This document shows positions 45,041 to 52,960 of a DNA stretch of 64,000 nt, piece after piece. How positions within the stretch are numbered: the first letter of the stretch is position 1; the number at the start of each line of letters is the position of its first letter. The DNA comes from Citrobacter freundii. GTDB taxonomy: Bacteria; Bacteroidota; Bacteroidia; Chitinophagales; Chitinophagaceae. Below the pieces are notes generated by a model. The model ran no database searches. It saw only the letters and a list, made by a program, of their open reading frames with translations, and was not told where the DNA came from. A program made the translations under genes and the position numbers. Location: NCBI GenBank assembly GCA_003243445.1, contig QFQQ01000015.1, positions 34,693 to 98,692 of the forward strand. The letters run 5' to 3'.

Positions 45041-46045
45041 TTAATCAATTAAGCCCATGCTGAATTCATCATAGGGTGCGCCCGTATCCGTACCCAACGG
45101 AACGATGCTTTCCAGTTGAGAAAGATCTGCTTCCGTTAGTTCAATGGTAGTTGCGGCAAGATTTTGTTCCAGGTACTTTCTGCGTTTCGTTCCGGGGATC
45201 GGTATAATGCCCTTGCTCATGATCCAGGCCAAAGCCAGTTGTGAAGAGGTAACGTTCTTTGCTTCAGCCATTGCTTCAATCGCCTTTACCAGTTCGATAT
45301 TCTTGTTGAACATATCCCCTTGGAAACGCGGGATCCCCCTGCGGAAATCATTTTCCGGCAGGTCATCGATGCTTTTGATCTGTCCCGATAAAAAACCGCG
45401 ACCCAATGGGGAGTAAGCTACAAAACCGATACCCAGTTCTTTTAAAGTTGCCAGCACACCCCGTTCTTCCACCGTTCGTTCAAATAAAGAATACTCGCTT
45501 TGCACTGCTGTTACCGGATGTACGGCATGTGCGCGCTTCACCGTTTCAAACGATACTTCCGAGAGGCCGATATAGCCTACCTTACCCTCTTTCACCAATC
45601 CGGCCATTGCTTCAACTGTTTCCTCGATCGGTGTATTCTTATCGAGCCGGTGCAGGTAATAAAGATCGATATAATCCGTATTCAGGTTCTTTAGCGAACG
45701 CTCCAGCGACTTCTTTACATAGTCCTTTTTACCATTGATGGCCCAGGTCACTTTATTGTTATCATCGATCTCCCAACCGAACTTAGTAGCTATAATATAC
45801 TCATCTCTTTTACCACTGATCGCTTTCGCAATAAGCTGTTCATTTTTGAACGGTCCATACAGATCTGCTGTATCCAGGAAATTACCGCCTGATTCCAGCG
45901 AACGATGGATCGTTGCAATAGCTTCCTGTTCATCCGCCGGGCCGTAGATATTCCCTTCTTCAAAACCGGTCATCCCCATACAACCGAGACCGATCACGGG
46001 CACAACCAGACCCTGGCTGCCCAATGCTGTTTGTTTTATTTCCAT
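45041..46045 (-). CDS. Aldo/keto reductase
   Basis: 334 residues, one TIM barrel. The catalytic tetrad Asp58 and Tyr63 (FLDTADLYG), Lys88 (ATKFGWE) and His132 (YYLHRLD) is complete. GTKRRKYLEQN near the C-terminus is the NADP(H)-binding loop (often GTKR). The family reduces aldehydes and ketones with NADPH. It is transcribed with the AraC paralogue and is divergent from the TonB receptor at 46315. It is cytoplasmic; substrate unknown. Confidence 0.93.
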   Translation of the reverse strand: MEIKQTALGSQGLVVPVIGLGCMGMTGFEEGNIYGPADEQEAIATIHRSLESGGNFLDTADLYGPFKNEQLIAKAISGKRDEYIIATKFGWEIDDNNKVTWAINGKKDYVKKSLERSLKNLNTDYIDLYYLHRLDKNTPIEETVEAMAGLVKEGKVGYIGLSEVSFETVKRAHAVHPVTAVQSEYSLFERTVEERGVLATLKELGIGFVAYSPLGRGFLSGQIKSIDDLPENDFRRGIPRFQGDMFNKNIELVKAIEAMAEAKNVTSSQLALAWIMSKGIIPIPGTKRRKYLEQNLAATTIELTEADLSQLESIVPLGTDTGAPYDEFSMGLID

Positions 46046-46314
46046 GATCCAAAGATCTGTAAGCCAGGTCGGAGAGATGTATGCAAATCCCTGAAGCTTG
46101 TAGGCAAATCGGGGAATGATCTTTTATTGACGTGGGATCGGTTGAATACACAAAGAAAGAACTTCCAGCCTTTCGTGTTACACAACCACGTGCCCACTGG
46201 CCGAGCAACGTCTGCTTTAAAACAGCCAACCGACTTTCGGCTACAACAACAGTCGTTTAGACTACACCTGTCTTGTTGGTTCATTGCAATTTTGAACCCA
46301 CAAAACCAAAAGAA

Positions 46315-48717
46315 ATGCTATTACAACACAGCCTGAAAAACTTTGTATTTACAATGCTATTGAGTTTGACCGGTATGCTGTCCTTTGCCCAAACGACGGG
46401 AAGCTTCAAAGGCAAACTCATTGAGCAGACTACCAAACAGCCCATAGCAGGTGCGAATGTCCAGATTGAAAAAGTCCAGCTTGGGACTACCAGTGATTCA
46501 CTTGGCAATTTTGCCATTAACAATATACCCGCGGGAACGTACGCGGTCACTATTTCCTCAGTTGGTTATCAAACCAAATACATAAGCGAGATAGTGATCA
46601 CTGCAGGGAAGACCTATTATTCGGAGATCGAGGTCATACAGCAAATCACGAGTTTGAATGATGTGGTGGTGCGGTCATTTAAAGGAGAAAACAATCCGCT
46701 GACGCCTGTTTCTACTTTTTCTTATTCAAGGGAAGAGATCTTTCGCAATCCCGGTGCACAGGGCGATATCATGCGGGCACTGAGCAGCCTGCCCGGTGTG
46801 GTGAGCAGTGGTGCACAATTCTCCGCCATTGCTGCAAGAGGACAGGGCACACAGGACAACGTGTATATGGTAGACGATATACCCATGTTCAATTTGTCGC
46901 ACCTGGAAGCAGAAGGTTTTAACTCCGGCTTTAACGATCCGAATGGCGGGCGCTTCAGCATCTTTGCTCCCCGCGTGATCGATAATGTGCAATTTCAGAA
47001 TGGTGGATTTGATGCGGTATATGGACGTAAGTCGTCTTCCTATCTTGGGTTGGGGATCAAGGAAGGAAACCGTGAAACCTGGTCGTTCGCAGGGCAGTTT
47101 GATCTGATAGGAGCTACGTTGATTGCCGATGGTCCTGTCTCAAAAAAGACAAGCGTATTTGCATCGGCAAGATATCAGAACTTCACATTACTGCAACGTG
47201 TACTGGATCTGCCGAATCCCATCAACATCAGTTTTGGCGACTATCTCATCAAAACCACCACACAACTCAATGCAAAGAACAAGCTCTCTTTCATTGCCAT
47301 GTTCAATCCTGAAGCGCCCAGCAGAAGCATCGATGATATTGAACCGGGTTATGACATCAATGAAGATAACAGCGGCGGCACCACGCTCTTTGATCACACC
47401 GGCCGGAAAGCGGTGATAGGAGCGAACCTGCGGACTTTACTTAATAACACCAGCGTATTAAAAAATGTACTTTATTTCCGTTCTTCAACCGTAGACAACA
47501 ACTTCGGGAATTTCACTCCTTTGTTAAGCAGCGGCGATACCGTACTTGATCCGAAATACGGCAGGTATGAAAATGATCTGAGACATATTAAAAACAACCA
47601 GCAGGAGATCGGCTACCGCTCTATCTATACAAAGCGGTTCCACAAACTTACGCTCACCGCCGGCATCGATGCGGCGATGGTGGATCTCGATTATGAACGG
47701 CTGTTAAAACGTACCGATACTGTTTACACCTTCCGCAGCTCGGACCACAGGCCCTCGCCATCACAATATTACCAGGTACTGGATCCGTCGCTATACAATT
47801 CAAGATTTGACGACCGCGCATTCAATGGGTCAGCTTATCTTACCGTATCGTGGAAGCTTAGCAACCGTATCACGTTAAATCCGGGTATCCGTTATGACTA
47901 TACAGGCTTTGCAGAACAGCATACTGTCTCGCCGCGTTTGAGTGGCAGTATTTTGCTGGGTGGTAAACACAGTCTGAATTTTGCTTCAGGTATATATTAC
48001 CAGGATGCGGGTTTATCGGATGTTGCCGGACAGAGCGCCGCCAACAAGCTTAAGAACGAGCGTACTTTTCAAAATATACTTGGTTACAAATACCAGTTTT
48101 CAAACGATCTGAAACTGGTAGTAGAAGGTTGGCATAAACAATTTGACGATGTAGTGGTGCAGCCCAATCGTGTGCAAAGCCTTCTCAACAATAACGGCAC
48201 AGGTCATGCCTATGGCGCCGATATCAGCCTTACAAAAAGACTTTCTCAAAAATGGTACGGAGCTGTCAGCTACTCCTGGATGGAAAGCAAACGGGATGAT
48301 CACAACGGTCTTGGTGAGTACGATTACACATTCAGCATTCCGCATAATTTCTCTTTGCTCGGTAGCTACAAGCCCAATAATAAGTGGATATTCTCGGGTA
48401 AATTCCGGTACAGCACCGGCCGCCCGGCAGATCAATACATCATACATAACGACGTGTTGAACAATCCTGACATGCTGCGTTATTCACAGGAAATTACTGC
48501 GATCAATGGAAGAAGATTGAATGATTACATTAGTCTTGATGTCCGCATTGATTATAATGTTCCTATGAAAAGAGGTGTATTCTCTGCCTTTGTGGACCTG
48601 GCAAATATCAACAACCAGTTCAATGTAAATTCGGAAATATTCATTCCGAATACCGGTAGAGTATATAATGCTGGTTTGGGCGTGTTTCCTTCATTTGGAG
48701 TGCGGGTTGAACTTTAA
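46315..48717 (+). CDS. TonB-dependent receptor (outer membrane)
   Basis: Start set at the ATG giving MLLQHSLKNFVFTMLLSLTG (signal peptide ending at about SFAQ); 14 upstream codons are ignored. 800 residues: CarboxypepD_reg-like domain (about 28-105; IEQTTKQPIAGANVQIEK), plug (LNDVVVRSFKGENNPLTPVS, ALSSLPGVVSSGAQFSAIAA, RGQGTQDNVYMVDDIPMF), then the barrel. Not a SusC: shorter, no SusD partner. It could import a chelate, a cofactor or another small ligand. It is followed by an SDR gene 26 bp later. Confidence 0.92.
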   Translation: MLLQHSLKNFVFTMLLSLTGMLSFAQTTGSFKGKLIEQTTKQPIAGANVQIEKVQLGTTSDSLGNFAINNIPAGTYAVTISSVGYQTKYISEIVITAGKTYYSEIEVIQQITSLNDVVVRSFKGENNPLTPVSTFSYSREEIFRNPGAQGDIMRALSSLPGVVSSGAQFSAIAARGQGTQDNVYMVDDIPMFNLSHLEAEGFNSGFNDPNGGRFSIFAPRVIDNVQFQNGGFDAVYGRKSSSYLGLGIKEGNRETWSFAGQFDLIGATLIADGPVSKKTSVFASARYQNFTLLQRVLDLPNPINISFGDYLIKTTTQLNAKNKLSFIAMFNPEAPSRSIDDIEPGYDINEDNSGGTTLFDHTGRKAVIGANLRTLLNNTSVLKNVLYFRSSTVDNNFGNFTPLLSSGDTVLDPKYGRYENDLRHIKNNQQEIGYRSIYTKRFHKLTLTAGIDAAMVDLDYERLLKRTDTVYTFRSSDHRPSPSQYYQVLDPSLYNSRFDDRAFNGSAYLTVSWKLSNRITLNPGIRYDYTGFAEQHTVSPRLSGSILLGGKHSLNFASGIYYQDAGLSDVAGQSAANKLKNERTFQNILGYKYQFSNDLKLVVEGWHKQFDDVVVQPNRVQSLLNNNGTGHAYGADISLTKRLSQKWYGAVSYSWMESKRDDHNGLGEYDYTFSIPHNFSLLGSYKPNNKWIFSGKFRYSTGRPADQYIIHNDVLNNPDMLRYSQEITAINGRRLNDYISLDVRIDYNVPMKRGVFSAFVDLANINNQFNVNSEIFIPNTGRVYNAGLGVFPSFGVRVEL

Positions 48718-48743
48718 AATATAAGCATTAAAAAAACAGATCA

Positions 48744-49520
48744 ATGGAATTGTCGAATAACACGATCCTGATCACAGGAGGTACAAGCGGTTTTGGTTTG
48801 GAGTTCACCAAAAGATTTTTAGCCCTCGGTAATACCGTGATCATTACGGGAAGGAATCAGGAAAAATTAGATGAGGTGAAAAGAATGTTCCCGGCGGTGC
48901 ATTGTTTTCGAAGTAATGTTGGCTTCGCTGAGGATATCGAGGAACTCTTTGAAAAGGTGACCGGTCAGTTTCCTGACCTGAACATCCTGATCAATAATGC
49001 TGGTGAAATGCGCAAGATCAGCCTGCACCATCATCACGATCTCATAGATATTACAAGGGAAATCGATATCAATCTGATGGGGCCTGTGAGAATGGTGCAA
49101 CAATTCCTGCCACACTTAAAAACCCGGAAGAATGCAGCTATTGTAAATGTCACTTCCGGAATTGCACTGATGGCGTTTCCCATAGCACCCATTTACAGCG
49201 CCAGCAAATCAGGATTGAGGGCGTATACACAGGCGCTCAGGGTACAACTGAAACACACCAGGATAAAAGTGATGGAACTGGTGGCTCCCGGTTCTAACAC
49301 GCCATTGAATGATAAGTTTACGGAGGACAGGGCTGTGAATGAAAGAGCATTGATGGCGCCTGAAAAAATTGTGGAGGCCGCCATCAGGGGAATGGAAAAA
49401 GATCAGGAAGAAGTATATCCCGGTTTGTCAAAGTTGCTCCGGGTGTTGAGTCGGATCGCTCCGAAATTTTTACTAAGACAGGCTGCGAAAGCGGGCAGGG
49501 ATTTTTATACAGCGGAATAA
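48744..49520 (+). CDS. Short-chain dehydrogenase/reductase (DltE-like)
   Basis: 258 residues. Cofactor loop TGGTSGFG at residues 11-18, NNAG at about 84-87, catalytic Ser138 (NVTSG), Tyr151 and Lys155 (YSASK). DltE-type SDRs are NAD(P)-dependent oxidoreductases. It follows the TonB receptor, probably in one transcript. A cluster of four His (HHHH) at about 95-98 is unusual but probably incidental. Confidence 0.92.
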   Translation: MELSNNTILITGGTSGFGLEFTKRFLALGNTVIITGRNQEKLDEVKRMFPAVHCFRSNVGFAEDIEELFEKVTGQFPDLNILINNAGEMRKISLHHHHDLIDITREIDINLMGPVRMVQQFLPHLKTRKNAAIVNVTSGIALMAFPIAPIYSASKSGLRAYTQALRVQLKHTRIKVMELVAPGSNTPLNDKFTEDRAVNERALMAPEKIVEAAIRGMEKDQEEVYPGLSKLLRVLSRIAPKFLLRQAAKAGRDFYTAE

Positions 49521-49534
49521 CAGGGTGGTTGATA

Positions 49535-49780
49535 TGGCGTAAGTTCCGCCTCCGGCGGACAGGTCCCGCTGATGTCGCAGATGTTGCCCCTTCGATTAAT
49601 GAAAAATGTTTTTCTGTTGGGGCAGATTGTTACCGGATGTACTGATTGCGCAGATTAGCTGCTGATAGAAGGCTAATATCTGCGTAATCTGCGGATCCTG
49701 CTATCGAAATTTCACTTTATCAAATAAATTTTCGACAGCAGGAATGATAAAATCTGCGTAATCAGCGGGAACCTACGCCA
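49535..49780. repeat. Family 1 TIR element, copy D (246 bp)
   Basis: Left end TGGCGTAAGTTCCGCCTCCG with an insert (CCTCCGGCGGACAGG) before the core TCCCGCTGATGTCGCAGATG; right end AAATCTGCGTAATCAGCGGG continuing into AACCTACGCCA. An inner part has GCGCAGATTAG and ATCTGCGTAATCTGCGG. A similar GGCGGACAG insert is seen in the copy at 63922. The 321-bp gap between the SDR and MFS genes is otherwise without a gene. Confidence 0.75.
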
Positions 49781-49841
49781 ATCTGTCTTGACCTGTTGCA
49801 ATACCAATCGGCGCGCATAATTTGAAAATACGATTACCACT

Positions 49842-51095
49842 ATGATCATTAATATGAACGAATACGTCTTTGGCTGGAAAAGGATCGCCTTTTTGATCAC
49901 GCTTTTGCTGGTTAGCATTGTTGGCCAGATCGACAGGGTGCTTCCTTTTATCGTAGGCGAATCCATCAAAAATGAATTAGGTTTAAGCGACACGCAATTG
50001 GGTTTGATCACAGGCCTGGCATTTGCCGTTTGCTATTCATTGGCGGCACTGCCGTTGGCACGCATGTCGGACAGGGGAGGGGCAAGAAAAGTATTGGTTG
50101 CGTGTATAGTGATCTGGAGTGTCATGACAGGTGTTGGAGGAATGGCGACTGGCTTTTTAACATTGATGCTGTTGCGTTTTGGGGTAGCGCTTGGCGAAGC
50201 GGGTGGAACGCCTGCCAGTCATTTGTTGATCACGCAAAAACTTCCCTGGTCAATCCGGGGAAGGGCGATCGGATTATTCTCGATGGGTATTCCCCTCGGC
50301 ACTATGGTAGGTTTTGCCCTTGGCGGTTGGGCGAGTGATAATATTGGTTGGCGGAATGCTTTCTTTGCAGCAGGTGCTTTAGGATTAGTGTTGGCGGTAT
50401 TGGTAGTGCTGTTTGTGCGAGGTACCAAAGTACCTGCTGCAGGGAAAGTAGCCAACGACGGAGGATCGTTGAAAGCCGGCCGTGATTTGTTGCGTAAGCC
50501 CGCTTTTTTATGGTTGTTTATCGCGGCTAATTTATTAGGCTTTGCATCCGCACCGTTTTATGTTTTTACCACGCCGTTTTTAATACGAACTTATGAACTT
50601 ACCGCAAGTGAAGTGGGACTGAAATTTGGCTTAACGCAGGGACTGCTCGGTATTGCTGCTACATTACTTGGTGGAAGATTTTTTGACAGGGCTATAGCAA
50701 GAGACTCGCAATCGTTGCTAAGACCGCCGGCAATCGTGGTATTAATTGCGGCCATATGCACCACTGCGGCTTTGTTCATGCCTACCGGTAATGCGGCGAT
50801 CGCGCTGCTGGTGCCGGGAATGTTTTCGTTCGCATTTTTGTTACCGTATGCCTTTGGCGCCGGGCATTTAGTGGCAGGCAGTGGTAACAAGGCTCTTTCA
50901 ACTGCTTTGTTGTTGCTGGGAGCAGGACTTTTGGGGCCTTCACTGGCTCCAGTATTGGTTGGCTTTATAAGTGATCATACCGTAACTTCAAACAGCGATG
51001 ACGGCTTGAGATGGGGATTGTTGATCGGTCCATTGGCAAGTTTACTTTGTACAGTTGCGCTGTTCATCGCCAATAAAAGGTTAAGCGCCGGATAG
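49842..51095 (+). CDS. MFS transporter (spinster/AraJ-like)
   Basis: 417 residues, twelve membrane helices. Residues 20-70 have IDRVLPFIVGESIKNELGLS and DTQLGLITGLAFAVCY, and the loop LARMSDRGGARKVLV is the MFS A-motif. The middle contains RFGVALGEAGGTPASHLLI. The pattern LGLSDTQLGL is that of spinster-type and related MFS carriers. Substrate unknown; it could be an efflux or uptake pump for the compound handled by the reductases. Start ATG 49842 or 49854. Confidence 0.85.
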   Translation: MIINMNEYVFGWKRIAFLITLLLVSIVGQIDRVLPFIVGESIKNELGLSDTQLGLITGLAFAVCYSLAALPLARMSDRGGARKVLVACIVIWSVMTGVGGMATGFLTLMLLRFGVALGEAGGTPASHLLITQKLPWSIRGRAIGLFSMGIPLGTMVGFALGGWASDNIGWRNAFFAAGALGLVLAVLVVLFVRGTKVPAAGKVANDGGSLKAGRDLLRKPAFLWLFIAANLLGFASAPFYVFTTPFLIRTYELTASEVGLKFGLTQGLLGIAATLLGGRFFDRAIARDSQSLLRPPAIVVLIAAICTTAALFMPTGNAAIALLVPGMFSFAFLLPYAFGAGHLVAGSGNKALSTALLLLGAGLLGPSLAPVLVGFISDHTVTSNSDDGLRWGLLIGPLASLLCTVALFIANKRLSAG

Positions 51096-51131
51096 TTTAT
51101 AACAGTTTTTTATCCAAACAAATTAAAACAT

Positions 51132-51476
51132 ATGAAAGCGATCAGTATCATTCTGTTATTGGTATCGGCCTGTCTCAGCATCAAACATGGTTGGGACGCA
51201 TTTCAACCGCTTGGCCCGGAACAGGAAAAGATGATGGGTAACCTTGGCATCACGCAAGCTACTATGCCTTATTTTGGCGTATTTTCCATTATCCTGGGAT
51301 TGCTGTTGTTCTTTCCGCAAACTTTTTTTATCAGCAATGTGCTGAACGCTGTAACGATCGTATTGATCATGGCCTTGTCGTTGAGGGCAGGAGATACAAA
51401 AACTGCACTGATAGAAATCCCTTTTCTGGCACTACCGCTGATAATGATCTGGCTGAAATATCCGTTCAAATCCTAA
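51132..51476 (+). CDS. Small four-helix membrane protein (DoxX-like)
   Basis: 114 residues and four predicted membrane helices (residues about 3-17, 43-63, 67-85, 93-110). HGWDAFQPLGPEQEKMMGNL after helix 1 resembles small DoxX-like or DUF-type proteins. It lies 36 bp after the MFS gene and 10 bp before the second AraC gene, so the three are probably transcribed together. Function unknown. Confidence 0.65.
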   Translation: MKAISIILLLVSACLSIKHGWDAFQPLGPEQEKMMGNLGITQATMPYFGVFSIILGLLLFFPQTFFISNVLNAVTIVLIMALSLRAGDTKTALIEIPFLALPLIMIWLKYPFKS

Positions 51477-51485
51477 AATCAAACA

Positions 51486-52385
51486 ATGAATACACCTATC
51501 AGAATAAGTTCCATATCGCAGGCCCATAAAATGCAGGGCTTTGCGCCACCACCACATCCGTTGATCAGTATCATCGAGTGCGGCCAGCTGCAGGGAAGCC
51601 CCGGCATGAGTGTTACACTCGATTTTTATATGATTTCTATCAAAAGAAATTGTAACAACCTGATGTATGGACAACAGAAGTATGATTTTGACGAAGGCTT
51701 TATGGCATTTGTCGGGCCCAACCAGGTGTTAAGCGGGCAGGAACATGAACCCGGCTATGCACCTAAAGGCTGGATGCTATTTGTGCATCCCGATTTTTTC
51801 TGGGGTACTCCTCTGGCCAGGAAAATCAGGCAGTATGAGTTCTTCAATTATTCGGTGAATGAAGCTTTGTTTTTGTCGGAAAAAGAAGAGAAGATCATGA
51901 ACGAGCTGGTGGCAAATATCATTCAGGAATGCAATGGGAATATCGATAAGTTCACCCAAGGCATCATCGTGTCGCACCTCGATGCGCTGCTGAATTATTC
52001 CGATCGCTTTTATCAACGGCAGTTCATCACCCGTCAGATCACCAATCATGGGATCCTTGATCGACTGAACGACCTGTTGGATGAATACTTTGATAAAGGA
52101 GATCTGATCAATAAGGGATTGCCCACAGTCGAATTCATCGCAGCATCGCTGAATGTATCTCCCGGTTACCTGCGTAGTTTACTGAAAACGCTTACGGGGC
52201 AAGGCACCCAACAGCACATACACGAAAAACTGATCGAAAAGGCCAAGGAGAAATTATCTACCACCAGCCTGACGGTAAGTGAGATTGCTTATGAGCTGGG
52301 CTTTGAACATCCCCAGTCCTTCAGCAAATTGTTTAAGAGCAAAACCAATATTTCCCCGTTGGAATTCAGGGCATCGTTCAATTAA
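51486..52385 (+). CDS. AraC-family regulator (paralogue 2)
   Basis: 299 residues. N-terminal effector region with MYGQQKYDFDEGFMAFVGPN, as in paralogue 1 (YGQQHYDYDKGVLSFTAPN). The C-terminal HTH pair is EFIAASLNVSPGYLRSLLK and VSEIAYELGFEHPQSFSKLF, ending LSPLEFRASFN-like. The two paralogues are clearly related along their length. It lies 10 bp after the small membrane protein, and its stop codon overlaps the start of a family 2 element. Confidence 0.92.
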   Translation: MNTPIRISSISQAHKMQGFAPPPHPLISIIECGQLQGSPGMSVTLDFYMISIKRNCNNLMYGQQKYDFDEGFMAFVGPNQVLSGQEHEPGYAPKGWMLFVHPDFFWGTPLARKIRQYEFFNYSVNEALFLSEKEEKIMNELVANIIQECNGNIDKFTQGIIVSHLDALLNYSDRFYQRQFITRQITNHGILDRLNDLLDEYFDKGDLINKGLPTVEFIAASLNVSPGYLRSLLKTLTGQGTQQHIHEKLIEKAKEKLSTTSLTVSEIAYELGFEHPQSFSKLFKSKTNISPLEFRASFN

Positions 52386-52600
52386 CCTGACTTGCCAGTT
52401 AAAATATTATAGTAGTTCGATGGCCGATGACCGATGGACGATGGCCGACTTACGCCATAGAAGGGACATAATCCGGTAGTACAGCGATGAAATTGTCGAT
52501 AAAATGCAGGGACTTCGGCCAGAAGAGAGAAAATCGGCCATTAGCCATCGATCATCGGCCATCGAACTGCTTGAGATTATAACCAGCAAGTAGGGTTAGT
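52382..52600. repeat. Family 2 TIR element, copy 2 (219 bp)
   Basis: Begins TTAACCTGACTTGCCAGTTA and ends ATAACCAGCAAGTAGGGTTA. Inside, AGTTCGATGGCCGATGACCG and its complement CGATCATCGGCCATCGAACT pair. It has the same orientation as copy 1; its first bases contain the stop codon of AraC paralogue 2. Confidence 0.85.
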
Positions 52601-52732
52601 GAGCTACTGCTTTGTTCGTTCTTGCCGTCTTCCCGCCTTACCGGTAAAATTAAACCGGGAACACGGTAAGGATGTCTCAAAAAAGCAACCTTGTCTTCAG
52701 TTAATGTGTAAAAACGCCAATACATGATGGAG
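52601..52732. repeat. Repeat segment shared with 59009-59142
   Basis: Contains AAACCGGGAACACGGTAAGG then ATGTCTCAAAAAAGCA and CTTGTCTTCAGT, matching AAACCGGGAAGACGGGGAGA, GGTAAGGATGTCTGAGAAAA and CTTGTCTTTAGT in the 59 kb copy. In both places it directly follows a family 2 element, so the two probably travel as one composite of about 335 bp. Confidence 0.7.
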
Positions 52733-52867
52733 GTTAACTAAACGGAAATGAAGCGATGAAATGGTCGACAAGATGAAGGACCTTCGGCCAAAAGGGGAGG
52801 AAACCGGCCATTAACCATCGCTCATCGAACTGTTTTAAGGTTAGAACCAGCAAGTTGGGTTAATTAA
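52733..52867. repeat. Family 2 element, truncated copy 3
   Basis: Only the right half is present: from GAAGCGATGAAATGGTCGAC to AACCAGCAAGTTGGGTTAAT, with CCTTCGGCCAAAAGGGGAGG and CATCGCTCATCGAACTG. Same orientation as copies 1 and 2. The left end is replaced by GTTAACTAAAC at the junction with the preceding segment. Confidence 0.75.
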
Positions 52868-52913
52868 CGCATTACATCAGATCCATTCATTTCCGGGTAC
52901 TTCAACTATTTCG

Positions 52914-52950
52914 GCTCATAGCCCGGTCCAGTGAATGCCGGGCTATGAGC
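52914..52950 (-). terminator. Hairpin after the first GH31 gene
   Basis: Perfect 13-bp arms GCTCATAGCCCGG and CCGGGCTATGAGC around an 11-nt loop, starting 10 bp past the stop (52961) of the minus-strand GH31 gene. No clear T-run follows on the minus strand, so it is a possible rather than proven terminator. Confidence 0.6.
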
Positions 52951-52960
52951 TGAGATATTA

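Noticed and set aside
46045..46336. Small frames at 45905-46336 and 46036-46284
   Set aside because: They lie in the divergent promoter region or overlap the reductase, with no family match or ribosome site.
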